Origin: an uncultured Roseburia sp.
GTDB taxonomy: Bacteria; Bacillota; Clostridia; Lachnospirales; Lachnospiraceae
Direction of reading: 5' to 3'
Assembly (NCBI GenBank): GCA_947564465.1
Contig: CANOCV010000035.1
Span: 1-33,441, forward strand
Length of the DNA: 33,441 bases
Part shown: positions 8,594-17,806 of the stretch, in pieces
Layout of the letters: each line of letters starts with the position of its first letter
Numbering within the stretch: the first letter of the stretch is position 1
The notes under the pieces: model-generated
Told to the model about the DNA's origin: nothing
What the model saw: only the letters and a program-made list of their open reading frames with translations
Databases searched by the model: none
Translations under genes and position numbers: made by a program

Positions 8594-9745
8594 TTAATAG
8601 CCAAACACTTCCGCTGCCTTTTTCATCTTCTGAACCACCTCCACGCCAAACGGACAATTGCGCTCGCAGCTTTTACAGGAAATACACTCCGACGCATGAT
8701 GTTCCAACAGTTTATAGTGATCTGCAACCGTTTCAGGAACTTCACCCTGCGCCAGCGAAAGATTCAAATATTTATTGACATCGGCAACGCTGATTCCCAC
8801 GCTGCACGGCGCGCAATGTCCGCAGTACATACAGTTCCCCTGAAATTTAAATTTTTCCATGCGGGATAGCACAAGCGAATAATCCCGCTCCTCCCTTGGA
8901 GCTTCCAAATAAGATACCGCCTTTTTAATCTCGTCGACAGAATGGCATCCCGCCATGACAGATACCACGCCCGGTCTAGTCAGACAATATTCGATACACT
9001 GATACTCGTTAAATGCAACGCCAAACGGTGACAACTCGGCGCTTAACATATCCCCGCCGCCAAACGCTTTCATCACATCTATCGCCACACCCTCCCTCTC
9101 ACAAAGCTCATAAAGCGCTTTTCTGTCGGAATTCATGCCGATCAGCCCATTCTTATAATTCTCCGGCTCCCACAGGTCATTACAGTCCTCGCTTGCAGGC
9201 TGCATATCATAAGCTGCATTCACGGAAAACATCAAAACGTCTATATCTCCCGTTTCTACCGCTTTCCTGGCAACGAGCGGATTATGGGAACTTAACCCGA
9301 TCGCACGAATCTTCCCTGCCGCCTTCAACTCTTTGCAATACGCGATAACTCCGCCGTTAAGCGCCTCCTTTAAATCACTCTCACTGTCCACATAATGAAT
9401 CATTCCGATATCCAGATAATCGGTCCCAAGTCTGCAAAGCTGATCCTCAAAGCCGGCCTTCGTCTTTTCTAAATCCCTCGTGCGCAGATACTGCCCGTTT
9501 TCCCACACGGCGCAGATATGTCCCTGAAGCACGATCTTATCCCTTCTTCCCCTAATCGCAGCTCCCATATTATCACGAAACTGCGGATTTGGCGTATACA
9601 TATCCATAAAATTAACGCCAAGCTCCATCGCCTCGTCTAACATCGCCTTAAACTCCTGTGCCGATTTATTCATAAAACCTTCACATCCGAGTGCGATCTC
9701 GCTTACCCTCTGGTTATTACACCTTTTTAATTCCCGGTATCTCAT
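8594..9745 (-). CDS. Aldo/keto-reductase-fold protein with C-terminal iron-sulfur motif
   Basis: A 383-residue protein with an aldo/keto reductase barrel followed by a ferredoxin-like tail (cysteines in CMYCGHCAPC and CISCKSCERNCPFG), able to bind one or two [4Fe-4S] clusters. It should be a cytoplasmic oxidoreductase; the substrate is unknown. The classical tetrad is incomplete: Asp48 and the His in MIHYVDSE are present, but the Tyr position holds Asn53 (DMYTPNP) and the Lys position holds Gln74 (IVLQGH). The start at 9745 has GGAGGG nine bases upstream. It is the first gene of the run leading into MoxR and is divergent from the acetyltransferase gene. Confidence 0.88.
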   Translation of the reverse strand: MRYRELKRCNNQRVSEIALGCEGFMNKSAQEFKAMLDEAMELGVNFMDMYTPNPQFRDNMGAAIRGRRDKIVLQGHICAVWENGQYLRTRDLEKTKAGFEDQLCRLGTDYLDIGMIHYVDSESDLKEALNGGVIAYCKELKAAGKIRAIGLSSHNPLVARKAVETGDIDVLMFSVNAAYDMQPASEDCNDLWEPENYKNGLIGMNSDRKALYELCEREGVAIDVMKAFGGGDMLSAELSPFGVAFNEYQCIEYCLTRPGVVSVMAGCHSVDEIKKAVSYLEAPREERDYSLVLSRMEKFKFQGNCMYCGHCAPCSVGISVADVNKYLNLSLAQGEVPETVADHYKLLEHHASECISCKSCERNCPFGVEVVQKMKKAAEVFGY

Positions 9746-9778
9746 ATTTATGTACCCTCCGCAAATAATTTTATTTCT

Positions 9779-9807
9779 ATTATAGAACAATCCCCCCTTG
9801 TTTGGAA
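9779..9807 (-). promoter_or_regulatory. Promoter of the aldo/keto reductase-MoxR operon
   Basis: A perfect minus-strand TATAAT (9784-9779) lies 33 bp upstream of the start at 9745; the -35 (TTCCAA, 9807-9802, spacer 17) is poor. A weak -35 with a perfect -10 fits an activator-dependent promoter. Two similar 18-bp direct repeats (9802-9819 and 9834-9851, 32-bp period) overlap and lie upstream of the -35. Confidence 0.5.
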
Positions 9808-9865
9808 GTCTCTATTCTTTACAATGTATATACCCAAAAGTTTCTACTCTTTTGTAGATTTCCGC

Positions 9866-9894
9866 TTTACATCCAAAACGCTAACGATTATGAT
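9866..9894 (+). promoter_or_regulatory. Promoter of the O-acetyltransferase gene
   Basis: TTTACA (9866-9871) and TATGAT (9889-9894) are spaced by 17 bp on the plus strand, about 50 bp before the ATG at 9946. Confidence 0.6.
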
Positions 9895-9945
9895 AATTCT
9901 TAATTACACATAAAAATATAAATCATCCGCAGAAAGGAAAACAGT

Positions 9946-10530
9946 ATGAACGAAAAAGAAAAACGAGACGCCGGACTGCTTTATGACGGCAATTATGATG
10001 AGGGACTTGCCAGAGAGCGTATTTTAGCGAAGGATCTCTGCGCCGAATACAACGGACTGATGCCCTCTGACTCAAAGGGGCGCAGGGAACTCTTGACAAA
10101 GCTTTTGGGCAAAACCGGAAAAAACTTTTTAATTGAACAGACCTTCTGGTGCGATTACGGCTACAACATAGAAATCGGAGAAAACTTTTATTCCAACCAC
10201 AATCTGGTCATCCTGGACGGCGCAAAAGTCACCTTTGGAGATAATTGCTTTATCGCCCCAAACTGCGGCTTCTACACCGCAGGACATGCGCTGGATATTG
10301 AGCAGCGCAATCAGGGACTGGAAATCGCATGGCCGATCACAGTCGGCAATAACGTCTGGTTCGGCGGCAATGTCATTGTCCTTCCGGGCGTTACCATCGG
10401 CGACGGATGCATTATCGGCGCGGGCAGTGTCGTAAATAAAGACATTCCCTCCGGCGTTCTTGCCGCAGGCAATCCATGCCGCGTAATCCGCGAAATTACG
10501 GAAGCGGATAAAAAGAAGTATTGGAAATAA
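9946..10530 (+). CDS. Maltose/galactoside-type O-acetyltransferase
   Basis: A 194-residue cytoplasmic enzyme of the left-handed beta-helix family that transfers acetyl groups from acetyl-CoA to the 6-hydroxyl of sugars such as maltose, glucose or galactosides. The N-terminal maltose acetyltransferase segment (EKRDAGLLYDGNYDEGL) precedes hexapeptide repeats; the catalytic His is in FYTAGHALD and the CoA-binding end is IGAGSVVNKDIPSGVLAAGNPCRVIR. Length is normal for Maa/LacA. AGAAAGGAAAA precedes the start. It is transcribed alone, divergently from the aldo/keto reductase gene. Confidence 0.93.
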   Translation: MNEKEKRDAGLLYDGNYDEGLARERILAKDLCAEYNGLMPSDSKGRRELLTKLLGKTGKNFLIEQTFWCDYGYNIEIGENFYSNHNLVILDGAKVTFGDNCFIAPNCGFYTAGHALDIEQRNQGLEIAWPITVGNNVWFGGNVIVLPGVTIGDGCIIGAGSVVNKDIPSGVLAAGNPCRVIREITEADKKKYWK

Positions 10531-10584
10531 TATAACCCGGCTTTTTTCAATCATCGATTTATATGGTTATGTCTGTATGATGTT

Positions 10585-10731
10585 ATGAACCGTATGATTC
10601 TGGAGAGTAACTGCCGTAATTGTAAGTTTAATAAAATGCGGCTTGGTGAAGAACAGATTGGCCATGTGTCTGAAACAATCGACATTTCACAGCCGTTTTT
10701 GATTGTTATGGACAAAGGATATCCATCCACC
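10585..10731 (+). pseudogene. IS4-type transposase fragment
   Basis: About 49 residues in one open frame, including NKMRLGEEQIGHVSETI and QPFLIVMDKGYPST, resemble the segment around the second catalytic aspartate of IS4-family DDE transposases. Nothing on either side continues the gene, so this is a remnant. The similarity breaks off near 10,732, where a different remnant on the other strand begins. Confidence 0.5.
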
Positions 10732-10740
10732 CGGATGCCT

Positions 10741-10905
10741 TTGTCCGTTCATAGTTTTGTTCTCTAATCTTATGAATATCATCATAGTAAAATCAGAACT
10801 TAAAATATTTTTTTCCACAATAAAATACTCATATACATTTCCATTTTTGGCAATCCAATGTTGTTTTTCTAATGGAAGATTAAAAAACTTGTCATTCATA
10901 CACAA
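10741..10905 (-). pseudogene. Decayed second copy of the small gene at 27,433-27,627
   Basis: Read on the minus strand, YFIVEKNILSSDFT matches IVEKTILSPDFT of the intact small gene near 27.6 kb. The DNA at 10741-10820 and 27543-27625 is clearly homologous. A single A is missing near 10783 (ATCATCATAG against ATCATCAATAG), which shifts the frame; restoring it gives TIDDIHKIREQNYERTK. The copy then ends at the junction with the IS4 remnant, so it is truncated as well as frameshifted. Confidence 0.65.
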
Positions 10906-10984
10906 TCTTCTTATTAACCGTATCGGTTAATAAAAGTATATTATATATTCGTTGATCGTTTTGGAGTAGACCATTGCTAAAATT

Positions 10985-11008
10985 ATAAAAAACAGCAAAA
11001 GAGCTTTT
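10985..11008 (-). terminator. Weak terminator after the membrane cohesin gene
   Basis: On the minus strand AAAAGAGCTTTT (5-bp stem) is followed by GCTGTTTTTT. The stem is short, so the call is tentative, but it lies exactly at the end of the long leftward surface-protein run. Confidence 0.35.
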
Positions 11009-11993
11009 ACCCTCCTTTTTTCTTTCCAATTGTAATAAGCGCAAAAATTCCTGCAAACGTCAAAATTATTATTCCAGACATGCCTTCATGCGTATCTTCT
11101 CTAAACGTCTTTCCTTTCCTTATTTTTTCTTCTATATTTATAGATTTACTGTCTATCTCATCGTCTCCCGTTTTGTACTCGCTGCTGACCAAAGAATTCT
11201 GTCCTACTTTCTCGGTTTCACGAACTGCCTTATCCTCACGAATTGTCTCCGACTCCGCATATGATCCTTCTTGCGCATCCTTTAAAGAATCCGTCCCCCC
11301 TCCAGGCTCCTGACTGACTATCTTCCCTGTCGTCTCCTTTTGTGTATCAATCTGTTCCTGTCTCTGCAAAGCACCGTGGTTTACGTTGCCGAATGGTTCC
11401 TCATACACTTGCTCGTTACCGGCAGAATTTGTCTGTGTATTCTGCTTCGTTTCCCTAGTTTGACTAATAATCTCCGGTACTTCTCCTGCCTTTTCACTCT
11501 TGATTGTTGCACTATAACATTCCAGCTTTACGTCCTGATATTCTTCATCAAAAGTATCCGCCTGAGAATAATTTATCGTTAAACCGTATTCCTGCCTAAA
11601 TCCCGAAGGATCGGATAAAACAATATATGCAATTTCTCCATCTCCTGTCGCTTCGTTTGTACCCGCCCACAATATATCAACAGTGTCCTGCTCTTTTGAT
11701 ACATTAAAATCAAATACGCCTTTTTCCGTCAGTGAACCGCGCTCAACTCCTCTGATACACGCGGTTCCCGACGTCCTCCTTACTGTTATGTAATATCCCA
11801 TAATTCCCTGATTTCCGGTAATACACAGCGGAATTTTATATAAATTTTCTTCTTCCTCAAGAAGTTCTCCAAGCCTTACCTGCGCCGTCTCTTGTGCTGC
11901 TCTTACAGGGAGCGGCAGAGAAAGCACCAAAAGTATGAATAGTATAAAACCTTTTAATTTTTTGATGCTCCCTGCAAACATTTTTCTCACCAT
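11007..11993 (-). CDS. Membrane-anchored cohesin-like surface protein
   Basis: A 328-residue exported protein: signal peptide 1-33 (ends VRAA), a cohesin-like module 37-167, a long hydrophilic E/T/Q-rich stalk 168-300, one transmembrane helix 303-322 and a basic tail KKKGG. The cohesin-like module has IMGYYITV, a FDFNV...DILWAGTN pair of strands and SQADTFDEEYQ, the same motifs as the three modules of the protein at 22861-24663. There is no LPXTG motif, so it should stay in the cytoplasmic membrane and display the cohesin outward, like cellulosome anchoring proteins. Its start is 10 bp after the CHAP-dockerin gene and the ribosome binding site AAGGGA overlaps that gene's stop codon, which implies coupled expression. 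The likely ligand is that dockerin; this is inferred. Confidence 0.8.
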   Translation of the reverse strand: MVRKMFAGSIKKLKGFILFILLVLSLPLPVRAAQETAQVRLGELLEEEENLYKIPLCITGNQGIMGYYITVRRTSGTACIRGVERGSLTEKGVFDFNVSKEQDTVDILWAGTNEATGDGEIAYIVLSDPSGFRQEYGLTINYSQADTFDEEYQDVKLECYSATIKSEKAGEVPEIISQTRETKQNTQTNSAGNEQVYEEPFGNVNHGALQRQEQIDTQKETTGKIVSQEPGGGTDSLKDAQEGSYAESETIREDKAVRETEKVGQNSLVSSEYKTGDDEIDSKSINIEEKIRKGKTFREDTHEGMSGIIILTFAGIFALITIGKKKGG

Positions 11994-12003
11994 ATCTTTT
12001 CCC

Positions 12004-15000
12004 TTAGAATGTCTCTTTTCCTAATCTGATTCTTGAAATCATACTGATGTCTTTATTATTAATTTCACCGTCACCGTTCACATCTCCGGCAAGAATCTGT
12101 ATATCCGTCGGCTGTTCCTTTTCAAGCAGCGCACGTGCCAACATACTTACATCTCTGTTACTGATCACACCGTCTCCCGAAATATCTCCGGTCACAACCA
12201 TTGTGATACTGTCTAACTCTTTGTCTCCGGACATCAAGATCACTCTCGCCCCCGTTCCTGCCGCACTGTCATCGGATAGCGTATTGCCGTCGGCATCCTT
12301 GAATTGCAGCAGACTATTTTCAAATTCCCTGCCAAGCTCCGATACGGTGTTTGCTCCAACCTTAATGCCACGAAGATATCCGTATGAATCTTTTTTCAGA
12401 CGGGAATTTTTTAACAATCCGATCGTCGTTTCAAGATCCGTTTGGACAACCACACGGCAGACCGCCGATTCACCCGTCTCCTTTACGGTAACGGAAACAT
12501 TTGCGGTTCCCGCTCCTACGCCCGTCACCTTTCCTGTCTTTGAAACAACGGCAACGCTTGTATCATCCGATACCCATTCCAGCTCCGTGCCAAATTTTTC
12601 TGCCGGCCGTACAATCGCCGTCAAATCCGCCGCTTTGCCAACATACAATTTTATTTTTTCGTTGTCCAACTGAACCGTTGCATATTCATCCTCCGGAATA
12701 TACTTTGCCTTTACCTGCATATCATATGTGACGCGCAAATAATCTTGCGTATCCCATCCGATAAACCGATACCCCTCGGTATCTTTCATTTCAGGCGCAT
12801 CTGCCTTTCCGAGATAATTGATTTCCTGCACCGAAATTTCGTTTTCATCCTGATCCACAAAAGTTACCGTATATCTTTCCGGCGTATATTTCGCGTACAA
12901 ATCCATGTTTCCCGCTACTGTCTCATTCTTATAATCCCACTTGTCCTCGTATGCTTCATCCAAATAAAATCCGTCAAACGTATATCCTACAATGTTTTCG
13001 TATTTCTGTGCATCAATCTTACTTCCCGCTTCTGCCAGACAGCTATACGCTTCCGCTGTCCCTTCTGCGGAAGAAAAAATTCGAACAATATAATTTTTGT
13101 GTCTCACGTAGCTGTAAACAAGCGTAGATTGATACTCCCGTTCCTCATTTTCCGCCGGCTCATCTGTCGAATAATCCGACCATTTTTCATAAGTGACGGT
13201 CTTATAACGCCAACGATATGCCGTACCGATCTGAACATTTCCGGTAATCCGCTTCTGGTTGTACCATGTCTGTCCGTCAAATACATAATACGGATTCTCA
13301 TTCTCATCAAATCCCGCGATATTTAAAGGTTTTTCAAACTCTTCGGTCTCTTCATACGTGCTATCCTTTCCCTCCGGCTCGTCTGAAGCATACTTTGCCG
13401 CCGTACCCTCCATATATGCATAATGGGAATACACATATTTCGATGCCTGCATATATTCCGGTTTTGAATCAACATCAATTGCAATATAATTTCCCAAATC
13501 ATCCGGATATTCCTTTGACCAATCAGAGTAATCGGTATAGCTCTCCTCGCCTTCGACAAGCGTCCAGCCGCTGCTTTCCAAAGAAGCCGCTTCCTGCGCA
13601 TAGATCGTCGTCTTTTTGTCTTTGTAAGTATAACCTGTCTCGGAGTACAAATCATAGTCCGACATATTTTCACGCACTTCCTGGGGCAGTTCGTCTTTGA
13701 CCATCCATCGGCTCATTGCCCCTTCATAATTTACGGCATACAATTTACTTTGAACGGCACTGTCATTTCTCCCTATACTGCATGCATAGAAACGTAATTC
13801 CACGGCATCGTCAATTACAATCGGCTCCGTATACAATGTCGCTCCGTATCCTTTCGGATTGCTTCCGTCCAACGTATAATAAATATCCGCGTTTTCCGTC
13901 GAGCAGCTTAGCGTTACTGTCTTTGCCTCATCATAGGCGCCTGCTTCTAAGCTTGCAACCGGATCCTGTGTCGTGTCCACATAAACATAATCCGGACACA
14001 GAATCACGTTCTGCTTTACCACATTTTCACCGACTGCCTCGTCACATCCATTCGCCACGTTTTTCCATCCCAAAAATATATACTTGGAATCGTCTACATC
14101 TATATTTGGCAAGTTTGCAGCATCCCCGTATCTCACAGCCTCATCGGAAATCACTTTGTTATCAAAGTCCATAATCTGAACTCTGCAGGTCTTTGTCGTA
14201 TACCTGGTTGTAACAATCATATTATCTGTGACAACCGTTTTCCCGTCTGCAATGGCATCCCACTCAACGGTTTTTTCGGCTTCCGGTTCCTGCGCCTGCG
14301 GCGCTACCAGCTGCGCGCCATATTCAAATTCTTTTACTTCTACCGTGCTTGCTTCCCAGTCGATAAATACAACATTATATTTATTCAATTCATACTCCGG
14401 ATAAATCTCTTTGTCAGATGTAATATTTACATTTGTATCTGACCAGCGGACAAACGTATACCCCTCCCGTTGCAGTTCTTTTTCATCCGGAAGCGTAGCC
14501 GTCGCGCCTTCTGTGACGGTTTCCTCGGAGATAACGTCCCCATTGTAATCATAAAACGTAACCGTATACTCCTTTTTCGGCGCTTCAATTTTATCCAGGA
14601 AAATTGCCGTCGAGGTTCCCTCTGCCCCCAACACAATTGTAAAATCTCCCGTTTCGGCCGTAGGCTCTTCGCGCAGTTTAAAACGAAATTCATAATTTCC
14701 GCCCGCGTCCAGTACCGTCTGCGCCACATACTCATTTGTGTAATCCGATGCTTCGTCCACTTTGTAAATAAATAATGCCGCTTCTTTTCCGGCAAAGTTT
14801 TCACCGAGCGTTCCTTTTACCACTCGCTCCTCCCCGGAATCATCCTGTTGCATCATATCATCCGTCTGATAACGGTAAACGGTACGCGTCTGCACGTTTC
14901 TTGAAGACGTAGCGGCATACGGCGTTGTGCCCCAATCGGAAAAATCCGACCATCTGAAATAGCTGAACAGCTTCCTGTAATCCGTATAATTGCAGCGGTA

Positions 15001-17763
15001 AACCGGTAGCGAATTGCCGCTCCAGCAGGACATTCCAAGCCACCAGTATGTATCCCGGCAAACATCCGGCCTGGAATTCTGGAATGCGCCGGAAGACGCA
15101 TTGTAACCGAGCGGACCGGACACATACGCGTGGAACGTGCCAAATTCCGAACTCCAGCCGTCGCTTACCCGACGGTTAACCGGTCCGCTTGTATACGTTC
15201 CCCTGCACCAATGCCAGTAAATATACGCCGATACCGTCGTCGATACCGTACGTTTATTCGTACTGTTTTCATATGGCGTTAACGGCGTCCGGTTGTAGGC
15301 GGAAAAGTAGCCGCTGCTGCGGTTAAACCCGGCTGGCCAGGAATTGACGTAGTCAATCGCGCCGCTTCCGCTCTGCACCCACTGGCTTCCGCTTTGTATA
15401 TAACCCGGCAGAGAGGTCGCATAAGATGTCTGCACGTCTTTATCCTGATAACGGTATTCCTGTCTGCTCTCAGAATGAAGCGCGTCGGCCGGCGGCGTCT
15501 GCTCGCTCCAGTTTGTATAGGTCATGGACTGGTCAATTTTTCCGACGGCATTATTCGAAGCAGTCGTTGTAATCGGCACCGCGTCCTTATACTGTCCTAC
15601 CACATAAATCTCTGCAATAGATGCGGCTTTATCGTACGGTACAAAAATCTCAAGCTCTTTTTTCGCCGACTTTTTTATGCTAAACGCAGACGATTCCGTC
15701 GTTGTCAAAAGCTTTCCTTTTTCCGTCTTAAGCGCAACCACAACGCGCCCTTTTGTGGCCTTTTCCTCCCAGTTTGTCAGTCTGACTTTTACGGTATAAC
15801 CCTCATTATCGCTTTCTTCCGCGTCATACTCTCGAACTGCCGACAACAGTTCGGCATAAATCGGAAAATTTTCATTGTACCAGCCGATGCAGCTGTAAAG
15901 CGTGGTATCTTCCGTGATACATTTATAATTTTTATCCCATCCGTTATATCCGGTCTTTTTATATCCGGTCGGCACATCAAAATCCGGCGGCAATGCCGCG
16001 CTGTAATATTCTACCTTCTGACTTCCCAATTCCTTAGAGGTCATAGAATCCATAAAAGTGACATTGTATGTTTGAATGGTATATACCGCCTTTACAACCA
16101 TATCTTCCTTAACGTCCGTATACACACCGTCCCACTTTGAAAACGTGTAGCCTGTGTGCGAAGGATCCGCAGGCTTTGATGCATCCTTGCCCCAGTGCAC
16201 CTTCTGCTCGCTCAATACCTCCGGCTCATAGTCCTCCGCCGCATCTACAAACGTATCGGCATTCATGAATTTTACGGTAACATCGGGATGCACAACGATT
16301 TCCCCCCGTTGTGATTCTCCCTTGGAACCGACACTGTTATATGCCTCAACCGATACCGTGTACGTTCCGTCTTTCTCTACTGCTTTAAATGCATATTTAT
16401 TTCCGGTTACTTCCTCTGATGTTTCCACTAACTCACCGTCAGGTCCATATAATCTAAGCTTGTAATATTCGGTCTGAGCTACATTATTCCATGACACGCT
16501 TGGCGCATCCGCAATTCCGATTTCCTTACTCTTTGTATCAACCTTCAATACCGGTATTTCCGGTTTGACTGCTGTTGTCCAGAACGAGCGAATCTCTCCC
16601 GTCTTGATCTGATCATTTACATTTGCCCAGACCTGATAATAATAGTTGGTTCCCGGTTTCAGCTTTTCAAATGCCGACGTATTTGCGGACATACTTCCCG
16701 AAGCTGTTGCACCGGCCGAAACCGTGTAATATTTCATATTCGTGCTGTTTTCACCCAGATAAAAGCCCCAAGAGGCCGCCGTTCCCGACGGGGAGAGCGA
16801 TCCTGAAATCACGGCCGACGTATTGTTTATTTTGTCGGCGTTTGCGGTGTTTACTTTGTAGTCGATTGCCGGAAGAATATTAGCTGTCCTCTGTCCAATC
16901 AACGGATGCGGCAACCCCGCGTCATTTCCGTTTGCATCCACATTGATTGCATAAATATAAATATTTTGAAGTCCCACCTTATTCGTTTTTATTGTATCCT
17001 CAAATCCGTGATAATCACCGACCCCATATGCGGCATTCACATCCGGTCTAAAACGGTCTGCCCGAATCACGGCGTCGGGCTGTCCGTGTGCGGTTTGTGC
17101 ATCGGCTCCTATGTATACATGTATATATAGAGACGCACTCGGGCAATCTCTGTCAAATGCCCAGCCCGAAACATAGATTTGTCCATTTTGGCCTGCTGCA
17201 TTGTCAACACAACCATCTGGCACCATATTTGTTGGTTGAGTTCCAAAATTTGGTCTTATCACTCCCCAATATGGATTGCTTATCCCCTTATATGAATAAG
17301 CTGTTATATGCTTCACATATGAACGTTCCCCCTTATACTCAATAAAATTCTGATGATATGTCGAACGTTCTGACTCAAAAATAGCAACATGACCGAGATT
17401 CTCAAAACCATCTGTATATACTAAAATATCGCCCGGCTGCGGCGTTGCCCCCTTGAGACGTACCCAACCACTCGGCAATGCATTATGGGTATAATCTGAA
17501 CCATTCCCCGATGACCTTGGAACACCAAGAAAATCATAATATGCCGAAATTAAATCTACACATTGAGCTCCATCAACGCCATCCGCGTCAATACTATTAC
17601 CAATCTGGGATTTTACCCACTGAAGCGCTTCTGTTTGCGATTTTGATGCCGCCTGCACCTCCATCACCCGGTTCTCCCCTATTCCAGGTATCCCCTGAAA
17701 CAAAGAAACAAACATTACGACTGCCAGTACCATTGCCCTGATTCTTCGCTTTCCTCTTTTCAT
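12004..17763 (-). CDS. Giant secreted CHAP-domain protein with C-terminal type I dockerin
   Basis: 1919 residues. In order: signal peptide 1-39; CHAP domain 42-175 with Cys68 (GAQCVDL) and His125 (LGHVAIF); a GWAFDRD-type domain 185-295; fibronectin-III-like modules 299-495; InlB/Listeria-Bacteroides-type beta repeats near 505-620, 1065-1210 and 1560-1690; aromatic W-S-x-W-type segments 748-975 and 1350-1560; a chitobiase-C-like module 1270-1348; a bacterial Ig-like domain 1695-1775; a pre-dockerin module; and a dockerin 1859-1919. Both dockerin calcium loops are complete, GDISGDGVISNRD and GDVNGDGEINNKD. CHAP domains cut peptidoglycan amide bonds, so this is probably a cell-wall hydrolase held at the surface through cohesins. 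AAAAGGAGG precedes the start. The next gene downstream encodes a membrane cohesin-like protein. Confidence 0.88.
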   Translation of the reverse strand: MKRGKRRIRAMVLAVVMFVSLFQGIPGIGENRVMEVQAASKSQTEALQWVKSQIGNSIDADGVDGAQCVDLISAYYDFLGVPRSSGNGSDYTHNALPSGWVRLKGATPQPGDILVYTDGFENLGHVAIFESERSTYHQNFIEYKGERSYVKHITAYSYKGISNPYWGVIRPNFGTQPTNMVPDGCVDNAAGQNGQIYVSGWAFDRDCPSASLYIHVYIGADAQTAHGQPDAVIRADRFRPDVNAAYGVGDYHGFEDTIKTNKVGLQNIYIYAINVDANGNDAGLPHPLIGQRTANILPAIDYKVNTANADKINNTSAVISGSLSPSGTAASWGFYLGENSTNMKYYTVSAGATASGSMSANTSAFEKLKPGTNYYYQVWANVNDQIKTGEIRSFWTTAVKPEIPVLKVDTKSKEIGIADAPSVSWNNVAQTEYYKLRLYGPDGELVETSEEVTGNKYAFKAVEKDGTYTVSVEAYNSVGSKGESQRGEIVVHPDVTVKFMNADTFVDAAEDYEPEVLSEQKVHWGKDASKPADPSHTGYTFSKWDGVYTDVKEDMVVKAVYTIQTYNVTFMDSMTSKELGSQKVEYYSAALPPDFDVPTGYKKTGYNGWDKNYKCITEDTTLYSCIGWYNENFPIYAELLSAVREYDAEESDNEGYTVKVRLTNWEEKATKGRVVVALKTEKGKLLTTTESSAFSIKKSAKKELEIFVPYDKAASIAEIYVVGQYKDAVPITTTASNNAVGKIDQSMTYTNWSEQTPPADALHSESRQEYRYQDKDVQTSYATSLPGYIQSGSQWVQSGSGAIDYVNSWPAGFNRSSGYFSAYNRTPLTPYENSTNKRTVSTTVSAYIYWHWCRGTYTSGPVNRRVSDGWSSEFGTFHAYVSGPLGYNASSGAFQNSRPDVCRDTYWWLGMSCWSGNSLPVYRCNYTDYRKLFSYFRWSDFSDWGTTPYAATSSRNVQTRTVYRYQTDDMMQQDDSGEERVVKGTLGENFAGKEAALFIYKVDEASDYTNEYVAQTVLDAGGNYEFRFKLREEPTAETGDFTIVLGAEGTSTAIFLDKIEAPKKEYTVTFYDYNGDVISEETVTEGATATLPDEKELQREGYTFVRWSDTNVNITSDKEIYPEYELNKYNVVFIDWEASTVEVKEFEYGAQLVAPQAQEPEAEKTVEWDAIADGKTVVTDNMIVTTRYTTKTCRVQIMDFDNKVISDEAVRYGDAANLPNIDVDDSKYIFLGWKNVANGCDEAVGENVVKQNVILCPDYVYVDTTQDPVASLEAGAYDEAKTVTLSCSTENADIYYTLDGSNPKGYGATLYTEPIVIDDAVELRFYACSIGRNDSAVQSKLYAVNYEGAMSRWMVKDELPQEVRENMSDYDLYSETGYTYKDKKTTIYAQEAASLESSGWTLVEGEESYTDYSDWSKEYPDDLGNYIAIDVDSKPEYMQASKYVYSHYAYMEGTAAKYASDEPEGKDSTYEETEEFEKPLNIAGFDENENPYYVFDGQTWYNQKRITGNVQIGTAYRWRYKTVTYEKWSDYSTDEPAENEEREYQSTLVYSYVRHKNYIVRIFSSAEGTAEAYSCLAEAGSKIDAQKYENIVGYTFDGFYLDEAYEDKWDYKNETVAGNMDLYAKYTPERYTVTFVDQDENEISVQEINYLGKADAPEMKDTEGYRFIGWDTQDYLRVTYDMQVKAKYIPEDEYATVQLDNEKIKLYVGKAADLTAIVRPAEKFGTELEWVSDDTSVAVVSKTGKVTGVGAGTANVSVTVKETGESAVCRVVVQTDLETTIGLLKNSRLKKDSYGYLRGIKVGANTVSELGREFENSLLQFKDADGNTLSDDSAAGTGARVILMSGDKELDSITMVVTGDISGDGVISNRDVSMLARALLEKEQPTDIQILAGDVNGDGEINNKDISMISRIRLGKETF

Positions 17764-17806
17764 GACTATTTTCCTCCTTTTCGCAGACTGCTCACAAACA
17801 AAAAGC

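Noticed and set aside
11007..11993. Sortase-anchored (LPXTG) surface protein
   Set aside because: No LPXTG-like motif precedes the C-terminal helix; the end is a plain transmembrane helix with a KKKGG tail.
13104..16140. Long open frames on the opposite strand of the CHAP gene
   Set aside because: They have no ribosome binding sites, show odd composition rich in Arg, Ser and His, and are shadows of the 1919-residue gene.
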